Position numbers and translations under genes: made by a program
Source: JBFWRK01 sp050248955
Lineage (GTDB): Bacteria; Actinomycetota; Acidimicrobiia; Acidimicrobiales; Ilumatobacteraceae
DNA: 64,000 nt
Direction: 5' to 3'
NCBI GenBank assembly: GCA_050248955.1
Contig: JBFWRK010000014.1
Span: forward strand, 62,001-126,000
Shown: in pieces, positions 8,573-17,794 of the stretch
How the letters are laid out: every line of letters starts with the position of its first letter
How positions within the stretch are numbered: position 1 is the stretch's first letter
Notes under the pieces: generated by a model
Databases searched by the model: none
Told to the model about the DNA's origin: nothing
What the model saw: the letters and a program-made list of their open reading frames with translations, nothing else

Positions 8573-10223
8573 CGGGTGCGGCGAGTCCGTCGGGCCACGC
8601 ACCGTCGGACAACCACTGCGTCAACACGGGTTTGATCACCTTGCCCATCGCGTTGCGCGGGAAGCGTTCGACCGCGAACCACGCCGCCGGCACCTTGTAC
8701 CTGGCCAACTGCGACGCGCAGACCGCCGCGAGCTGCTCCCGGTCGAGGTCGCCGGCGTCGACGTCGGGCGCGGGCGACACGAACGCCACCACCTCCTCGC
8801 CCAGGCGAGGGTGCTCGCGTGGCACCACCGCGATCTCGGCGATCTGCGGCAGCAGCTCCACGACGCGTTCGACCTCTGCCGGGTACACGTTCGCGCCACC
8901 GCGGATGATCAGGTCGGAATGCCGATCGAGCACCCAGAGCACACCGTCGGCGTCGATCCTGCCGACGTCGCCCGTGTGCAGCACCCCGCCGCGCAGCACC
9001 GCTGCGGTCGCGTCGGGCCGGTTCCAGTACCCGAGCATCGTCGAGTAGCAGCCGGCGTACGGTCCGTCCGACCGGGGCCCCACGCAGATCTCGCCCTCGA
9101 CGTCCGGCCCGAGCGCGGCGCCGGCGGCGTCGCGGACGGTGACGTCGACGTGCTCCCGGGCCACCCCGGACGACCCGACCGGGTTGGATCGCACCGCGAG
9201 CGATGCGCCGGTGACGCCGGTGGGCGCCTCGGTCAACCCGTACCCGACCACGAAGTCACGGCCGAACCGCTCGCGATAGCGCTCGCGCAGCCCGGCAGGG
9301 ACCTTGGCCCCGCCGACGCCCAGGTGTGTGAGCGTGGCGACGTCGCCCGGTTCGATGTCGGGCCGGGTCAGCAGGTCGTAGACGGTCGGTGGGGTGGTGT
9401 ACATCCGCTGCACCGCGAACTCGCGCACCCATCCGGCGACCCCGACCGCGTCGATCCGGTCGATCGGCACCAGCAGGCCGCCGCACAGCATGGACTGGAT
9501 GGTGGACAGCACCTGCATGTTGAGGATGGTCAGCGGCAGGATCGTGCCCTGCACCAGCGGTCCGGGTTCGAGCCGCGTGATCGCGGCCGGCGACAGCAGG
9601 ATGTTGTGCTGGCTGTGCACGGCACCCTTCGGTCGGCCGGTCGTGCCGCTCGTGTACGCGATCGCGGCGGGGCCGTGCGGGTCGACGTGGTCGATCCCGC
9701 GACGGTCGGCGCTCCCCGCCGCCCACCAGCTCCCGGGACGCTCGACGTCGACCAGCAGCACGACGGTGTCGGGTTGCGCAGCGGGCGAGTCGAGCGACGC
9801 CGCCGTCGCCGCCGTGGTCACGAGGAACGAGGCGCCACTGTCGTCGAGCAGGAACCGCTGCTCGGGTGCCGCGAGATGGGTGTTGATGCCCACCCAGATC
9901 GCCCCGAGACGCATCACCGCGAGGAAGCCGACCACGACGTCCACCGTGTTGGGCAGGCTCATCGCCACCCGGTCGTACGGACGCACACCCGACCCGGCGA
10001 GCACGTCGGCCGCCCGGTCGACCGCCTCGCGGAGCTCGGCGTAGGTGAAGCGCGCCCGGCGGTCGGCGAGCGCCGGTGCGTCGCCGTGCAGGTCGGCCGC
10101 AACGTCGACGAGCGATGCGACCGACTCCGGCACGCCGGGGATGGCCCGGGGAGATGCGCACACCAGGCCGTGCTCGGCGAGGAACGCTGCGGCTGACGCG
10201 TCGCTCGACACACTGCGGTCCAT
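8562..10223 (-). CDS. AMP-dependent acyl-CoA ligase (FadD-like)
   Basis: ANL-superfamily ligase of 553 aa that activates an acid to its CoA ester through an acyl-AMP. Seen: IAYTSGTTGRPKGAVHS (P-loop), GYGLTEAPTGVTG (A5), LHTGDVGRID, DRHSDLIIRGGANVYPAEVE (hinge and A8) and PRNAMGKVIK with the C-terminal catalytic Lys. All key residues are present. ATG 10223 is chosen because a TATCCT -10 box ends 7 nt upstream; the adjacent ATG at 10226 is also possible. It is divergent from the hydratase at 10291, and the two share a 67-bp promoter region. Confidence 0.92.
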   Translation of the reverse strand: MDRSVSSDASAAAFLAEHGLVCASPRAIPGVPESVASLVDVAADLHGDAPALADRRARFTYAELREAVDRAADVLAGSGVRPYDRVAMSLPNTVDVVVGFLAVMRLGAIWVGINTHLAAPEQRFLLDDSGASFLVTTAATAASLDSPAAQPDTVVLLVDVERPGSWWAAGSADRRGIDHVDPHGPAAIAYTSGTTGRPKGAVHSQHNILLSPAAITRLEPGPLVQGTILPLTILNMQVLSTIQSMLCGGLLVPIDRIDAVGVAGWVREFAVQRMYTTPPTVYDLLTRPDIEPGDVATLTHLGVGGAKVPAGLRERYRERFGRDFVVGYGLTEAPTGVTGASLAVRSNPVGSSGVAREHVDVTVRDAAGAALGPDVEGEICVGPRSDGPYAGCYSTMLGYWNRPDATAAVLRGGVLHTGDVGRIDADGVLWVLDRHSDLIIRGGANVYPAEVERVVELLPQIAEIAVVPREHPRLGEEVVAFVSPAPDVDAGDLDREQLAAVCASQLARYKVPAAWFAVERFPRNAMGKVIKPVLTQWLSDGAWPDGLAAPVTL

Positions 10224-10230
10224 CATGTTG

Positions 10231-10240
10231 AGGATACTGT
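10231..10240. promoter_or_regulatory. Divergent promoter with overlapping -10 elements
   Basis: AGGATACT reads as TATCCT on the minus strand (7 nt before ligase ATG 10223). TACTGT at 10235-10240 could serve the plus-strand hydratase. It resembles a weak copy of the AGTATACT core found at 20176, 25339, 28439 and 37223. Confidence 0.4.
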
Positions 10241-10290
10241 TTTGTCCGGAGTCGGCCCGAGTCGCACACGCGGGCCGGAGGGGAACCACC

Positions 10291-11091
10291 ATGACCGACA
10301 ACACCGATGCGCTGTTCGAACGCGACGGGCACATCGCCCGCATCACGCTCAACCGGCCCGAACGGGGCAACGCGCTCACCACGTCGATGGGCGACCTCCT
10401 CCACCAGTTCTGGCAGGAGATCAAGGCCGACCCGCGCATCCGGTGCACGATCATCACCGGCGCCGGCGACCGGCACTTCTGCACCGGTGCCGACGTCGAC
10501 AACGTTGCCGCCACCGGTCGCGTGCGAGGCGGCTTCGACTCGCTGCGCAACGAGGTGCTGCTCACCCCGCGCCAGAACGACGTCTGGAAGCCGACCATCT
10601 GCGCGGTCAACGGCATGGTGGCGGGCGGCGGCCTGCACTTCGTGGTCGACGCCGACATCGTGGTCGCCGCCGACCACGCCACGTTCCTCGACACCCACGT
10701 CAACGTGGGCATGGTGGGGGCCATCGAGAACATCGGCCTCGCCAACCGCATGCCGCTCGGCACGGCGCTGCGCATGACGCTGCAGGGCCGCAACTACCGC
10801 CTGTCGGCCGAGCGCGCCTTCCAGCTCGGCCTCGTGGAGGAGCTCTGCCCCCGCGCCGATCTCGACGGCCTCGCGACATCGATCGCCGAGGACATCTGCA
10901 AGAACTCACCGAACGCCGTGTCGTTGTCGATGCGCTCGGTGTGGAGCAGCCGTGAGATGCCGTACTCCCAGGCGATCGACCACGGCTACTCGCTCCTGCG
11001 CATGCACTGGATGCACCCGGACTTCACCGAGGGCCCGGTTGCGTTCGCAGAACGCCGCGAACCCGTCTGGTACGTCGCCGGCGATGGCTGA
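10291..11091 (+). CDS. Enoyl-CoA hydratase/isomerase family protein
   Basis: Crotonase-fold protein of 266 aa. Seen: RITLNRPERGNALT, FCTGADVDNV oxyanion segment and VNGMVAGGGLHFVVDADIVV. The two Glu positions of rat hydratase are not kept here (DTHVNVG and LRMTLQG), so it may be an isomerase, hydrolase or lyase rather than a hydratase. GGAGGGG sits about 8 nt before ATG 10291. It is probably first in an operon with the molybdenum hydroxylase genes, though a TACCCT box at 11143 could give those their own promoter. Confidence 0.87.
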   Translation: MTDNTDALFERDGHIARITLNRPERGNALTTSMGDLLHQFWQEIKADPRIRCTIITGAGDRHFCTGADVDNVAATGRVRGGFDSLRNEVLLTPRQNDVWKPTICAVNGMVAGGGLHFVVDADIVVAADHATFLDTHVNVGMVGAIENIGLANRMPLGTALRMTLQGRNYRLSAERAFQLGLVEELCPRADLDGLATSIAEDICKNSPNAVSLSMRSVWSSREMPYSQAIDHGYSLLRMHWMHPDFTEGPVAFAERREPVWYVAGDG

Positions 11092-11202
11092 CACCGCCAC
11101 CCGTACGGTTCGGCCGACTCTCGCCGCCGGATCGATATCCAGTACCCTGATTGCACCAAATGATCGGATTCTGCCGGTCGGATCGCCCGAGGTGACGCAC
11201 AC

Positions 11203-12066
11203 GTGAAGCCAGCTCCCTTCGACTACGAGTGCCCAACCACCATCGACGAGGCGGTCGCTGTGCTGGCACGCGGCGACGCCAAGGTGCTGGCCGGTGGGCA
11301 GAGCCTCATCCCGGTGCTCGCGCTGCGGCTCGCCACGTTCGATCAGCTCGTCGATCTGCGGAAGATCGACGAATTGCAGCAGATCGACGTCGGGCCCGAG
11401 TCGGTGCGCGTGGGGGCCATGATCCGTCAGGCGGCCGCCGAACGCCACGACGGCCTGCGGAGCGCGGTGCCGCTCCTCGCCCGAGCACTCGCCAACGTCG
11501 GTCACTTCCAGATCCGCAACCGCGGTACCGTCGGCGGCTCGATCGCCCATGCCGATCCGGCCGCGGAGCTGCCCGCGGTGGCCCTCGCCCTCGACGCGAC
11601 GCTCGAGGCTGCCGGTCCGAACGGGCGGCGTGACATCGCCGCCGCCGACTTCTTCGAGGGCACGTTCACCACCGCCCTCGCCGAGCACGAGATCCTTACC
11701 GCCATCCGCTTCCCGGTGTGGGGCCCGGGGTCGGGCTTCGCCGTCGAGGAGGTCGCTCGACGCCACGGCGACTTCGCGCTCGTCGGCGCGGTGTGTGGCG
11801 TCCAGATCTCCGGCGGCATCGTGAGCCGGGCCGCGATCGCGTTGTTCGGCATGGGCTCCACGCCGGTGCGCGCATCGGCCGCCGAGCAGGAGCTCGTCGG
11901 TGCCGCACCGTCGAGCATCGACCTGGCAGCGCTCGGCACCACCGCGATGATCGGGCTCGACCCGCCCACCGACATCCACGCCAGTGGCGAGTACCGCAAG
12001 GCGGTCGGCGCCCACGTCGTCCGCACCGCCATCACCCGTGCCCTCGAGGAGGCCCACCGTGGCTGA
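11203..12066 (+). CDS. Molybdenum hydroxylase FAD-binding (medium) subunit
   Basis: FAD subunit (CoxM/xanthine dehydrogenase type) of 287 aa that passes electrons from the 2Fe-2S subunit to the acceptor. Seen: LAGGQSLIPVLALRLA, the conserved FAD pyrophosphate loop, and IRNRGTVGGSIAHADPAAE, the second FAD motif. GTG 11203 is the only suitable start. Its stop overlaps the GTG of the small subunit by 8 nt. The large subunit is 3.4 kb away at 15418. The enzyme would hydroxylate an N-heterocycle, aldehyde or activated carbon using water. Confidence 0.9.
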   Translation: MKPAPFDYECPTTIDEAVAVLARGDAKVLAGGQSLIPVLALRLATFDQLVDLRKIDELQQIDVGPESVRVGAMIRQAAAERHDGLRSAVPLLARALANVGHFQIRNRGTVGGSIAHADPAAELPAVALALDATLEAAGPNGRRDIAAADFFEGTFTTALAEHEILTAIRFPVWGPGSGFAVEEVARRHGDFALVGAVCGVQISGGIVSRAAIALFGMGSTPVRASAAEQELVGAAPSSIDLAALGTTAMIGLDPPTDIHASGEYRKAVGAHVVRTAITRALEEAHRG

Positions 12067-12526
12067 CGTCACGATCACCGTCAACGGCACCACGCACCAG
12101 CTGTCGGTGGAACCGAGGAAGGTGCTCGCCGACGTGCTCCGCGAGGACTGCGGCCTCACGGGTACGCACCTCGGGTGCGAGCACGGGGTGTGCGGTGCCT
12201 GCACCGTCATCATCGACGGCGATGCGGTCCGAGCGTGCCTGCAGTTCGCCGTGCAGGCCGACGGTGCCGACATCACCACGATCGAGGGCATCGCCCCGGA
12301 CGGGATTCTCACCGCGGTGCAGCAGGCGTTGGCCGATCACCACGGTCTGCAGTGCGGCTTCTGCACGCCCGGCTTCGTGGTGTCGATCACGGCCTTCCTC
12401 GACGCCAACCCCGACCCGACCGACGCCGAGATCCGCGAAGGCATGTCCGGGAACATCTGCCGGTGCACCGGCTACCAGGGAATCCTCAAGGCCGTCCGCC
12501 AGGCGGCCGACGCGCGGGCCAGTTGA
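12059..12526 (+). CDS. Molybdenum hydroxylase 2Fe-2S (small) subunit
   Basis: Iron-sulfur subunit of 155 aa carrying two 2Fe-2S clusters. Seen: the plant-ferredoxin-type cluster HLGCEHGVCGACTV followed by a further Cys in RACLQF, then the helical-domain cluster CGFCTPGF and ICRCTGY. All eight cysteines are present. GTG 12059 overlaps the FAD-subunit stop, so translation is coupled. It sits between FAD subunit and alpha/beta hydrolase; the molybdopterin subunit is encoded separately at 15418. Confidence 0.93.
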   Translation: MADVTITVNGTTHQLSVEPRKVLADVLREDCGLTGTHLGCEHGVCGACTVIIDGDAVRACLQFAVQADGADITTIEGIAPDGILTAVQQALADHHGLQCGFCTPGFVVSITAFLDANPDPTDAEIREGMSGNICRCTGYQGILKAVRQAADARAS

Positions 12527-12527
12527 G

Positions 12528-13442
12528 ATGACCGAACGCGTCGCCTACGACGAGTTCTCGATGTTCCACGAGAACGCTGCCGAGTTCGGCCTCGAGCACG
12601 CCGACCCTCCGACCGTGCGACGCGAGCGGGTCGAGGTTGCGCCGGGCCGGTCGCTGAGCGCGCTCGTGTGGGGTGACCCACCGCCCGAGATCGTGCTGCT
12701 GCACGGTGGCGCGCAGAACGCGCACACGTGGGACACGGTCGCGCTGGCGCTCGGACGACCGCTGGTCGCCATCGACCTCGCAGGTCACGGCCACTCCGAC
12801 CCGATCCTCGACGGCTCGGCGCTCGACCTCGCCACCAGCGCGGCCGACGTCGCCACGGTCATCCGTCGGCTCGCTCCCGACGCCCAGGTGGTGGCCGGCA
12901 TGTCGCTGGGCGGCCTCACCACGCTCGCCCTGTACGCGCAGGCGCCCGACCTGGTGCGCCGGATCGTGCTCGTCGACGTGACCCCGGGCGTCGACGGCGA
13001 GAAGTCGAAGGCGATCGCCGCCTTCGTCGACGGACCGGCAGGCTTCGACAGCTTCGACGCGATCCTCGCCCGCACCATCGAGCACAACCCCACCCGCACC
13101 GTCGCGTCGCTCCGTCGTGGGGTGCTGCACAACGCGCTCCAGCTCGAGGACGGCACCTGGGTGTGGCGCCACGCGCGGGGCAGGGGCCTGCACCGCGACG
13201 GCGAGGGGCAGCCGTTCCAGGGCTTCGCACCGCTCTGGGACGTCGTGTCCACGGTGACCGTGCCGCTGATGCTCGCGCGCGGGATGCGCGAGCAGTCCGT
13301 GGTCGACGACGCCGACGAAGCGGAGCTGCTGCGGCGGTGCCCGCATGCGCGGATCGAGCACTTCGCCGACGCCGGCCACAGCCTGCAGGGCGACACACCG
13401 GTCGAGTTCGCGGCGGTCCTCGCCGACTTCATCGGGACGTGA
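12528..13442 (+). CDS. Alpha/beta-fold hydrolase
   Basis: Hydrolase of 304 aa. Seen: VLLHGGAQNAHTWD (oxyanion loop), nucleophile elbow GMSLGG at about residue 126, and AGHSLQGDTPVEF with the catalytic His. The acid is probably the Asp in the loop before DDADEAELL. Ester, lactone or C-C (meta-cleavage-type) hydrolysis are all possible. ATG 12528 lies 1 bp after the small-subunit stop, so it is in the molybdenum hydroxylase operon and may act on a hydroxylated or lactonised product. Confidence 0.85.
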   Translation: MTERVAYDEFSMFHENAAEFGLEHADPPTVRRERVEVAPGRSLSALVWGDPPPEIVLLHGGAQNAHTWDTVALALGRPLVAIDLAGHGHSDPILDGSALDLATSAADVATVIRRLAPDAQVVAGMSLGGLTTLALYAQAPDLVRRIVLVDVTPGVDGEKSKAIAAFVDGPAGFDSFDAILARTIEHNPTRTVASLRRGVLHNALQLEDGTWVWRHARGRGLHRDGEGQPFQGFAPLWDVVSTVTVPLMLARGMREQSVVDDADEAELLRRCPHARIEHFADAGHSLQGDTPVEFAAVLADFIGT

Positions 13443-13494
13443 TCCGGGCGGCCGGCACGTCGCAGACCGACACTCAGCACAGCAGGGGGATCTC

Positions 13495-14307
13495 ATGGGG
13501 CGTTTGGACAACAAGATCGCATTCGTCACGGGCGCGGCGCGCGGGCAAGGTCGCGAGCACTGCGTCCGCATGGCCGAGGAGGGCGCCGACATCATCGCGG
13601 TCGACATCTGCGGCCCGGTGTCCGACGACAACCAGTTCCCGCCCGCCACGGCGGAGGACCTGGCGGAGACCGTACGGCTCGTCGAGGCACTCGGCCGACG
13701 GATCGTCGCCCGGCAGGGCGACGTCCGCGATCTCGACGGCCTGCGCGCACTGTGCAGCGACGGAGCGACGGAGCTGGGGGGCATCGACATCGTCGTCGCC
13801 AACGCTGGTGTCAGCAACTGGAACCGCTTCTGGGAGATGCCCGAGCAGCAGTGGCAGGACATGATCGACATCAACCTCACGGGCGTGTGGAAGACGCTGT
13901 CCGCGGCCGTGCCGATCATGGTCGAGCAGGGTCGCGGCGGGTCGATCATCATCACCAGCTCGGTCGCCGGCCTCAAGTCGCTGCCGGCACAGGCCCACTA
14001 CTCGGCGGCCAAGCACGGGCTCGTCGGACTGTGCAAGTCCGCAGCGATCGAGCTCGGCCCGTACAACATCCGGGTCAACACCATCCATCCCTGGGGTGTG
14101 GCAACCCCGATGGCCGAGGATCACCGGATCTTCGCGCTGATGGAGCAGCACCCCACGTACGCCGCCTCGTTCGCCGCGATCCTGGCCGAACCGATGATCG
14201 CCTCGGCGCGTCAGATCGCCGATGTGGTGCTGTTCCTCGCCAGCGACGAGGCGCGGGTCATCACCGGCGCCCAGATCCCTGCCGACATGGGGGCCACCAA
14301 GGTCTGA
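13495..14307 (+). CDS. Mycofactocin-coupled SDR family oxidoreductase
   Basis: Short-chain dehydrogenase of 270 aa. Seen: TGAARGQGREHCVRMAEEGA, the motif that marks the mycofactocin-coupled group (nicotinamide held tightly and re-oxidised by the peptide-derived cofactor), IIAVDICGPV after it, NAGVSNWNRFW, catalytic Ser in TSSVAG and HYSAAKH Tyr/Lys. It would oxidise an alcohol in the pathway. AGGGGGA precedes ATG 13495. It is the last gene of the plus-strand run, ended by the hairpin at 14328. Confidence 0.88.
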   Translation: MGRLDNKIAFVTGAARGQGREHCVRMAEEGADIIAVDICGPVSDDNQFPPATAEDLAETVRLVEALGRRIVARQGDVRDLDGLRALCSDGATELGGIDIVVANAGVSNWNRFWEMPEQQWQDMIDINLTGVWKTLSAAVPIMVEQGRGGSIIITSSVAGLKSLPAQAHYSAAKHGLVGLCKSAAIELGPYNIRVNTIHPWGVATPMAEDHRIFALMEQHPTYAASFAAILAEPMIASARQIADVVLFLASDEARVITGAQIPADMGATKV

Positions 14308-14327
14308 CGGACTCGATCGCGCCGAGC

Positions 14328-14369
14328 GCGACACGGCCCGCCCGTCACTCGACGGGCGGGCCGTGTCGC
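14328..14369. terminator. Bidirectional terminator hairpin
   Basis: A perfect 19-bp GC-rich stem with a 4-nt ACTC loop lies between two convergent SDR genes. There is no U-tract on either side, so strength is uncertain, but position and perfection make termination in both directions the best explanation. Confidence 0.82.
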
Positions 14370-14387
14370 TCCAGGGAGGGAGCCGGT

Positions 14388-15260
14388 TCAGACCTGGTCT
14401 TCGAGCGACCAGTTCTCGGGGATCGGGATCGACGTGCGGGCGAAGCTGCCGCCGTCGCACGATTGGATCACGATGCCCGACATGTACGTCGAGTCGTCGG
14501 ACGCGAGGAACGTGGCCACCGCGGCGTTGTCCTTGAGGCTCGGCGGCCGGTTCACCTTCAGCGGCCCGGGGAACATGGTGAACGGGTCCCAGGTCGCCCC
14601 GGCGGCCTCCGCGAGCGCGGCCTCCTCGTACGACAGCCCGAGCACATCGGCGTCGGGCGGCATCGCGAAGTTCACCGACATGCCGTGCGTGGGGGACAAC
14701 CCGTTCACGCGGATGCCGTAGCGACCCCAGTCGTAGGCCATGGCGCGCACCAGGCCGGCCGCACCGGCCTTGCCGGCGCAGTAGGCGCCGAAGCCCGGAT
14801 ACGCGTTGTGGCCGCCGGCGGAAACGGTGACGACGATGTTGCCGCCACCACCCTGCTTCTTCATCTGGCGGCACGCGTACTTGCCGGCGAAGTAGACGCC
14901 GTCGTACACGACCTTGTTGACGCCGCGCCACTGGTCGTAGGTCAGGTCCTCGAACGGGATCGTGCCGAACCCCTCGGGTGGGATGCCGGCGTTCGCGAAC
15001 ATGATGTCGAGACGTCCGTAATTGTCGGCCGCGGCCTGGACCGCAGCCTCCAGGTCGGCCTCGATCGTGACGTCGGCCTTCAGACCGATCGCCGTACCCC
15101 CGGCATCGGTGATCTCAGCGGCCACCTTCTTGGTGCGGTCCTCGATCACATCGGTCACGACGACCTTGCCACCCTCGGCGGCCCACGTGAGCGCGCACAG
15201 GCGGCCGAGCCCCGATCCGCCTCCCGTGATGACGATGACCTTGTCCTCGAATCGCTGCAT
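14388..15260 (-). CDS. SDR family NAD(P)-dependent oxidoreductase
   Basis: Short-chain dehydrogenase of 290 aa. Seen: ITGGGSGLGRLCALTWAAEG cofactor loop, VVVTDVI, FANAGIPPEGFG, Ser in VTVSAGG and AYCAGKAG with Tyr/Lys. The C-terminal 60 residues (MFPGPLKVNRPPSLKDNAAV) are longer than in the other SDRs here. ATG 15260 follows GAGAGGGGA at good spacing. It is divergent from the molybdopterin subunit gene; a TACAGT box at about 15302-15307 on its strand could be its -10. Confidence 0.87.
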   Translation of the reverse strand: MQRFEDKVIVITGGGSGLGRLCALTWAAEGGKVVVTDVIEDRTKKVAAEITDAGGTAIGLKADVTIEADLEAAVQAAADNYGRLDIMFANAGIPPEGFGTIPFEDLTYDQWRGVNKVVYDGVYFAGKYACRQMKKQGGGGNIVVTVSAGGHNAYPGFGAYCAGKAGAAGLVRAMAYDWGRYGIRVNGLSPTHGMSVNFAMPPDADVLGLSYEEAALAEAAGATWDPFTMFPGPLKVNRPPSLKDNAAVATFLASDDSTYMSGIVIQSCDGGSFARTSIPIPENWSLEDQV

Positions 15261-15404
15261 GACGTCCCCTCTCGCCGGCTCCAATGGCCATCAATCAGTT
15301 CACTGTAGTGACGAATTGCCCTGCATCGTCAACCGGTCGCCGCCCGGTGGTGGACGGTCGATGAAGGCACGACGCTCAACAGTATTCGGTGGCCTCAATT
15401 CACC

Positions 15405-15410
15405 TACGAT
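15405..15410 (+). promoter_or_regulatory. -10 box of a probable leaderless promoter
   Basis: TACGAT is followed by 7 nt and then ATG 15418 of the large molybdenum subunit. GGAG just before the ATG is too close to act as a ribosome site. Confidence 0.45.
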
Positions 15411-15417
15411 GCGGAGC

Positions 15418-17751
15418 ATGGCCGACACCTTCAGCCCCGTCGCCGCCCGATTCGTCGGGCAATCGGTGCAGCGGAAGGAGGACAAGCGGCTGCTGACAGG
15501 TCACGGGCAGTACGTCGACGACGTCGCCGTCGCCGGGGTGCTCCACGGTGCGTTCCTCCGCAGCGACGTCGCACGTGGCGCCATCACCCACCTCGACACC
15601 GCCGCCGCGAAGGCACTGCCAGGCGTGGTGGCCGTGTTCACCTGGCTCGACTTCCACGAGCAGTTCGGTGAGGCCTACCACGCGATGCTCGGCGAGGCGC
15701 TGACAGTGCCGCCGCCGCTCGCGATCACCGACGTCCGCCACGTCGGCGACCCGATCGCGTTCGTCGTCGCCGAGAACCGCTACCTCGCCGAGGACGCGTG
15801 CGACCTGATCGAGGTCGAGATCGACCCGCAGCAGGCCGTCGTCGACTACCGCGTCGCCGCCGCCGACACCGAGAACATCGTCCACGCCGGGTGGGGCCTG
15901 CAGTCGAACACGATGATGGGCATGCCGTTCACGCCGCTCGTCGCCGATCTCGACGAGACGTTCGCGAACGCGGCGTACGTCGTCGAGGCCACGATCGAGC
16001 AGAACCGCTACATCTGCGTGCCGATGGAGGGCCGGGGCATCGTCGCCCACTGGCAGCCGGGGCGTGGCGAGCTCGACATCATCGCGTCGTGCCAGAGCGT
16101 GCACGAGACCCGCAACTTCTTCGCCCGCTACCTGGACGTCCCGGAGTCGAGCGTCCGGGTCACGGCGCGCGACGTCGGCGGTGGCTTCGGGCAGAAGATG
16201 TTCGTGTTCCGCGAAGAGTGCGCCGTGGTGCTCGCCTCGAAGCTGCTGGGCCGCCCCGTCAAGTGGATCGAGGACCGCCGCGAGAACCTGATCGCCGCAC
16301 CGCACTCGAGGAACGAGATCGGCACCGTGCGGCTGGCGATCGACGACGACCTGATCATCCAGGCGATCACGATCGACCACACCGCCGACGTCGGCGCCTA
16401 CGCGGCCTGCCCGGCGGTCATCAACCCGGCCCTGCTGCCGGGGCCGTACCGCATCACCCGATCGGGCTTCTCGATGAACATGGTCTGGTCGAACACGATG
16501 GGGAAGGCCGCCTACCGCGGCCCCTGGATGTTCGAGACCACGGCCAGGGAGATGGCGATCGACGTGGCGGCCCGCCGGAACGGCCTCGATCCCATCGAGC
16601 TGCGCCGCCGCAACCTCCTGCGCTACGACGAGCTCCCGTTCACCAACCCGGCCGGCGAGGTGTTCCAGGAGATCACCCCGCTCGAGACCCTCGAGCAGGC
16701 GCTCGAGATGCTCGACCTCGACGCGTTCAGGGCCGAGCAGGCGGTGGCACGCGCCGAGGGTCGGCTGCTGGGCCTCGGCGTCTCCTGCTACGTCGAGCCG
16801 ACGTCGATGTCGGCGCCGACGCTGGCGACCGAGGCGGCCACGATCCGCGTCGAGTCGAGCGGCAAGGTCGTCGCCTACATGGGCACCACGTCGCACGGCC
16901 AGAGCGTCGAGACGACCATGGCGCAGATCGTCGCCGACACGATCGGCGTGTCGTACGACGACGTCACGATCGTCCAGGCCGACACCCAGTCCACGCCGTA
17001 CGGTCCGGGCACCGGCGGCAGTCGCACGGCGGTGATCGCCGGTGGCGCCGCGCACGACGCCTCGGTCGTGGTCCGCGACAAGATCCTCGCCATCGCGGCC
17101 CACGCGCTCGAGGCCAACCGGGACGATCTCGTGATCGCCGACGGCGTGGTGTCGGTCCGCGGCACGCCGTCGCAGTCGAAGACGCTCCGCGAGATCGCCA
17201 CCACGGCGTACCGCGCCGCCGACTCGCTGCCGGCCGAGCTCGACTCGAGCCTCGAGGCGACCGTGCGGTTCCGCCCGTCGCGCCTGCCCACCTGGTCGAA
17301 CGCCACCCACATCTGCGTGGTCGAGATCGACCGCACCAGCTGGGTGCCGCGCATCCTGCGCTACATCGTCGCCGAGGACTGCGGCCGCATGATCAACCCG
17401 CGGATCGTCGAAGGGCAGATCTTCGGCGGCGTGGTGCAGGGCATCGGTGGCGTGCTGTACGAGGACTTCGTCTACGACAGCGACGGCAACCCGCTCACGA
17501 CGTCGTTCATGGACTACCTGCTGCCCACCACCACCGAGGTGCCGCAGATCGAGGTCGGTCACATCGAGACGATCTCGACCACCAACCCCGGCGGGTACAA
17601 GGGCCTCGGCGAGGGCGGCGCGATCGGTTCGCACGCCTGCGTCGCCAACGCGGTCGGCGACGCGCTGGCGCCGCTCGGCGTCGACGTCACCCGCACCCCG
17701 CTCGGCCCGAACGACATCTTCGCCCTGGTCCGGGCGGCCGGCGCCGTCTGA
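15418..17751 (+). CDS. Molybdenum hydroxylase molybdopterin-binding (large) subunit
   Basis: Catalytic subunit of the xanthine dehydrogenase/aldehyde oxidase family, 777 aa. Seen: VGQSVQRKEDKRLLTGHGQY at the start, GGGFGQKMFVF (cofactor contact) at about residue 258, KAAYRGPW in the active-site loop and GLGEGGAIGS with the catalytic Glu near residue 725. The AYRCSFR motif of true CO dehydrogenase is absent, so this is not CoxL in function. It pairs with the subunits at 11203 and 12059 although two plus-strand genes and a convergent SDR lie between. Substrate unknown; hydroxylation of a ring or side-chain carbon is inferred. Confidence 0.92.
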   Translation: MADTFSPVAARFVGQSVQRKEDKRLLTGHGQYVDDVAVAGVLHGAFLRSDVARGAITHLDTAAAKALPGVVAVFTWLDFHEQFGEAYHAMLGEALTVPPPLAITDVRHVGDPIAFVVAENRYLAEDACDLIEVEIDPQQAVVDYRVAAADTENIVHAGWGLQSNTMMGMPFTPLVADLDETFANAAYVVEATIEQNRYICVPMEGRGIVAHWQPGRGELDIIASCQSVHETRNFFARYLDVPESSVRVTARDVGGGFGQKMFVFREECAVVLASKLLGRPVKWIEDRRENLIAAPHSRNEIGTVRLAIDDDLIIQAITIDHTADVGAYAACPAVINPALLPGPYRITRSGFSMNMVWSNTMGKAAYRGPWMFETTAREMAIDVAARRNGLDPIELRRRNLLRYDELPFTNPAGEVFQEITPLETLEQALEMLDLDAFRAEQAVARAEGRLLGLGVSCYVEPTSMSAPTLATEAATIRVESSGKVVAYMGTTSHGQSVETTMAQIVADTIGVSYDDVTIVQADTQSTPYGPGTGGSRTAVIAGGAAHDASVVVRDKILAIAAHALEANRDDLVIADGVVSVRGTPSQSKTLREIATTAYRAADSLPAELDSSLEATVRFRPSRLPTWSNATHICVVEIDRTSWVPRILRYIVAEDCGRMINPRIVEGQIFGGVVQGIGGVLYEDFVYDSDGNPLTTSFMDYLLPTTTEVPQIEVGHIETISTTNPGGYKGLGEGGAIGSHACVANAVGDALAPLGVDVTRTPLGPNDIFALVRAAGAV

Positions 17752-17794
17752 TCCGACGCCGTCCGATCCCGAGCCGGGCGACGTCGGCGAGCGC

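Noticed and set aside
8052..10196. Long open frame on the plus strand opposite the acyl-CoA ligase
   Set aside because: Arg-rich shadow frame; the ligase motifs on the minus strand explain the region.
15418..17751. Carbon monoxide dehydrogenase (CoxL)
   Set aside because: The active-site loop reads AYRGPW, not the AYRCSFR of true CO dehydrogenase.
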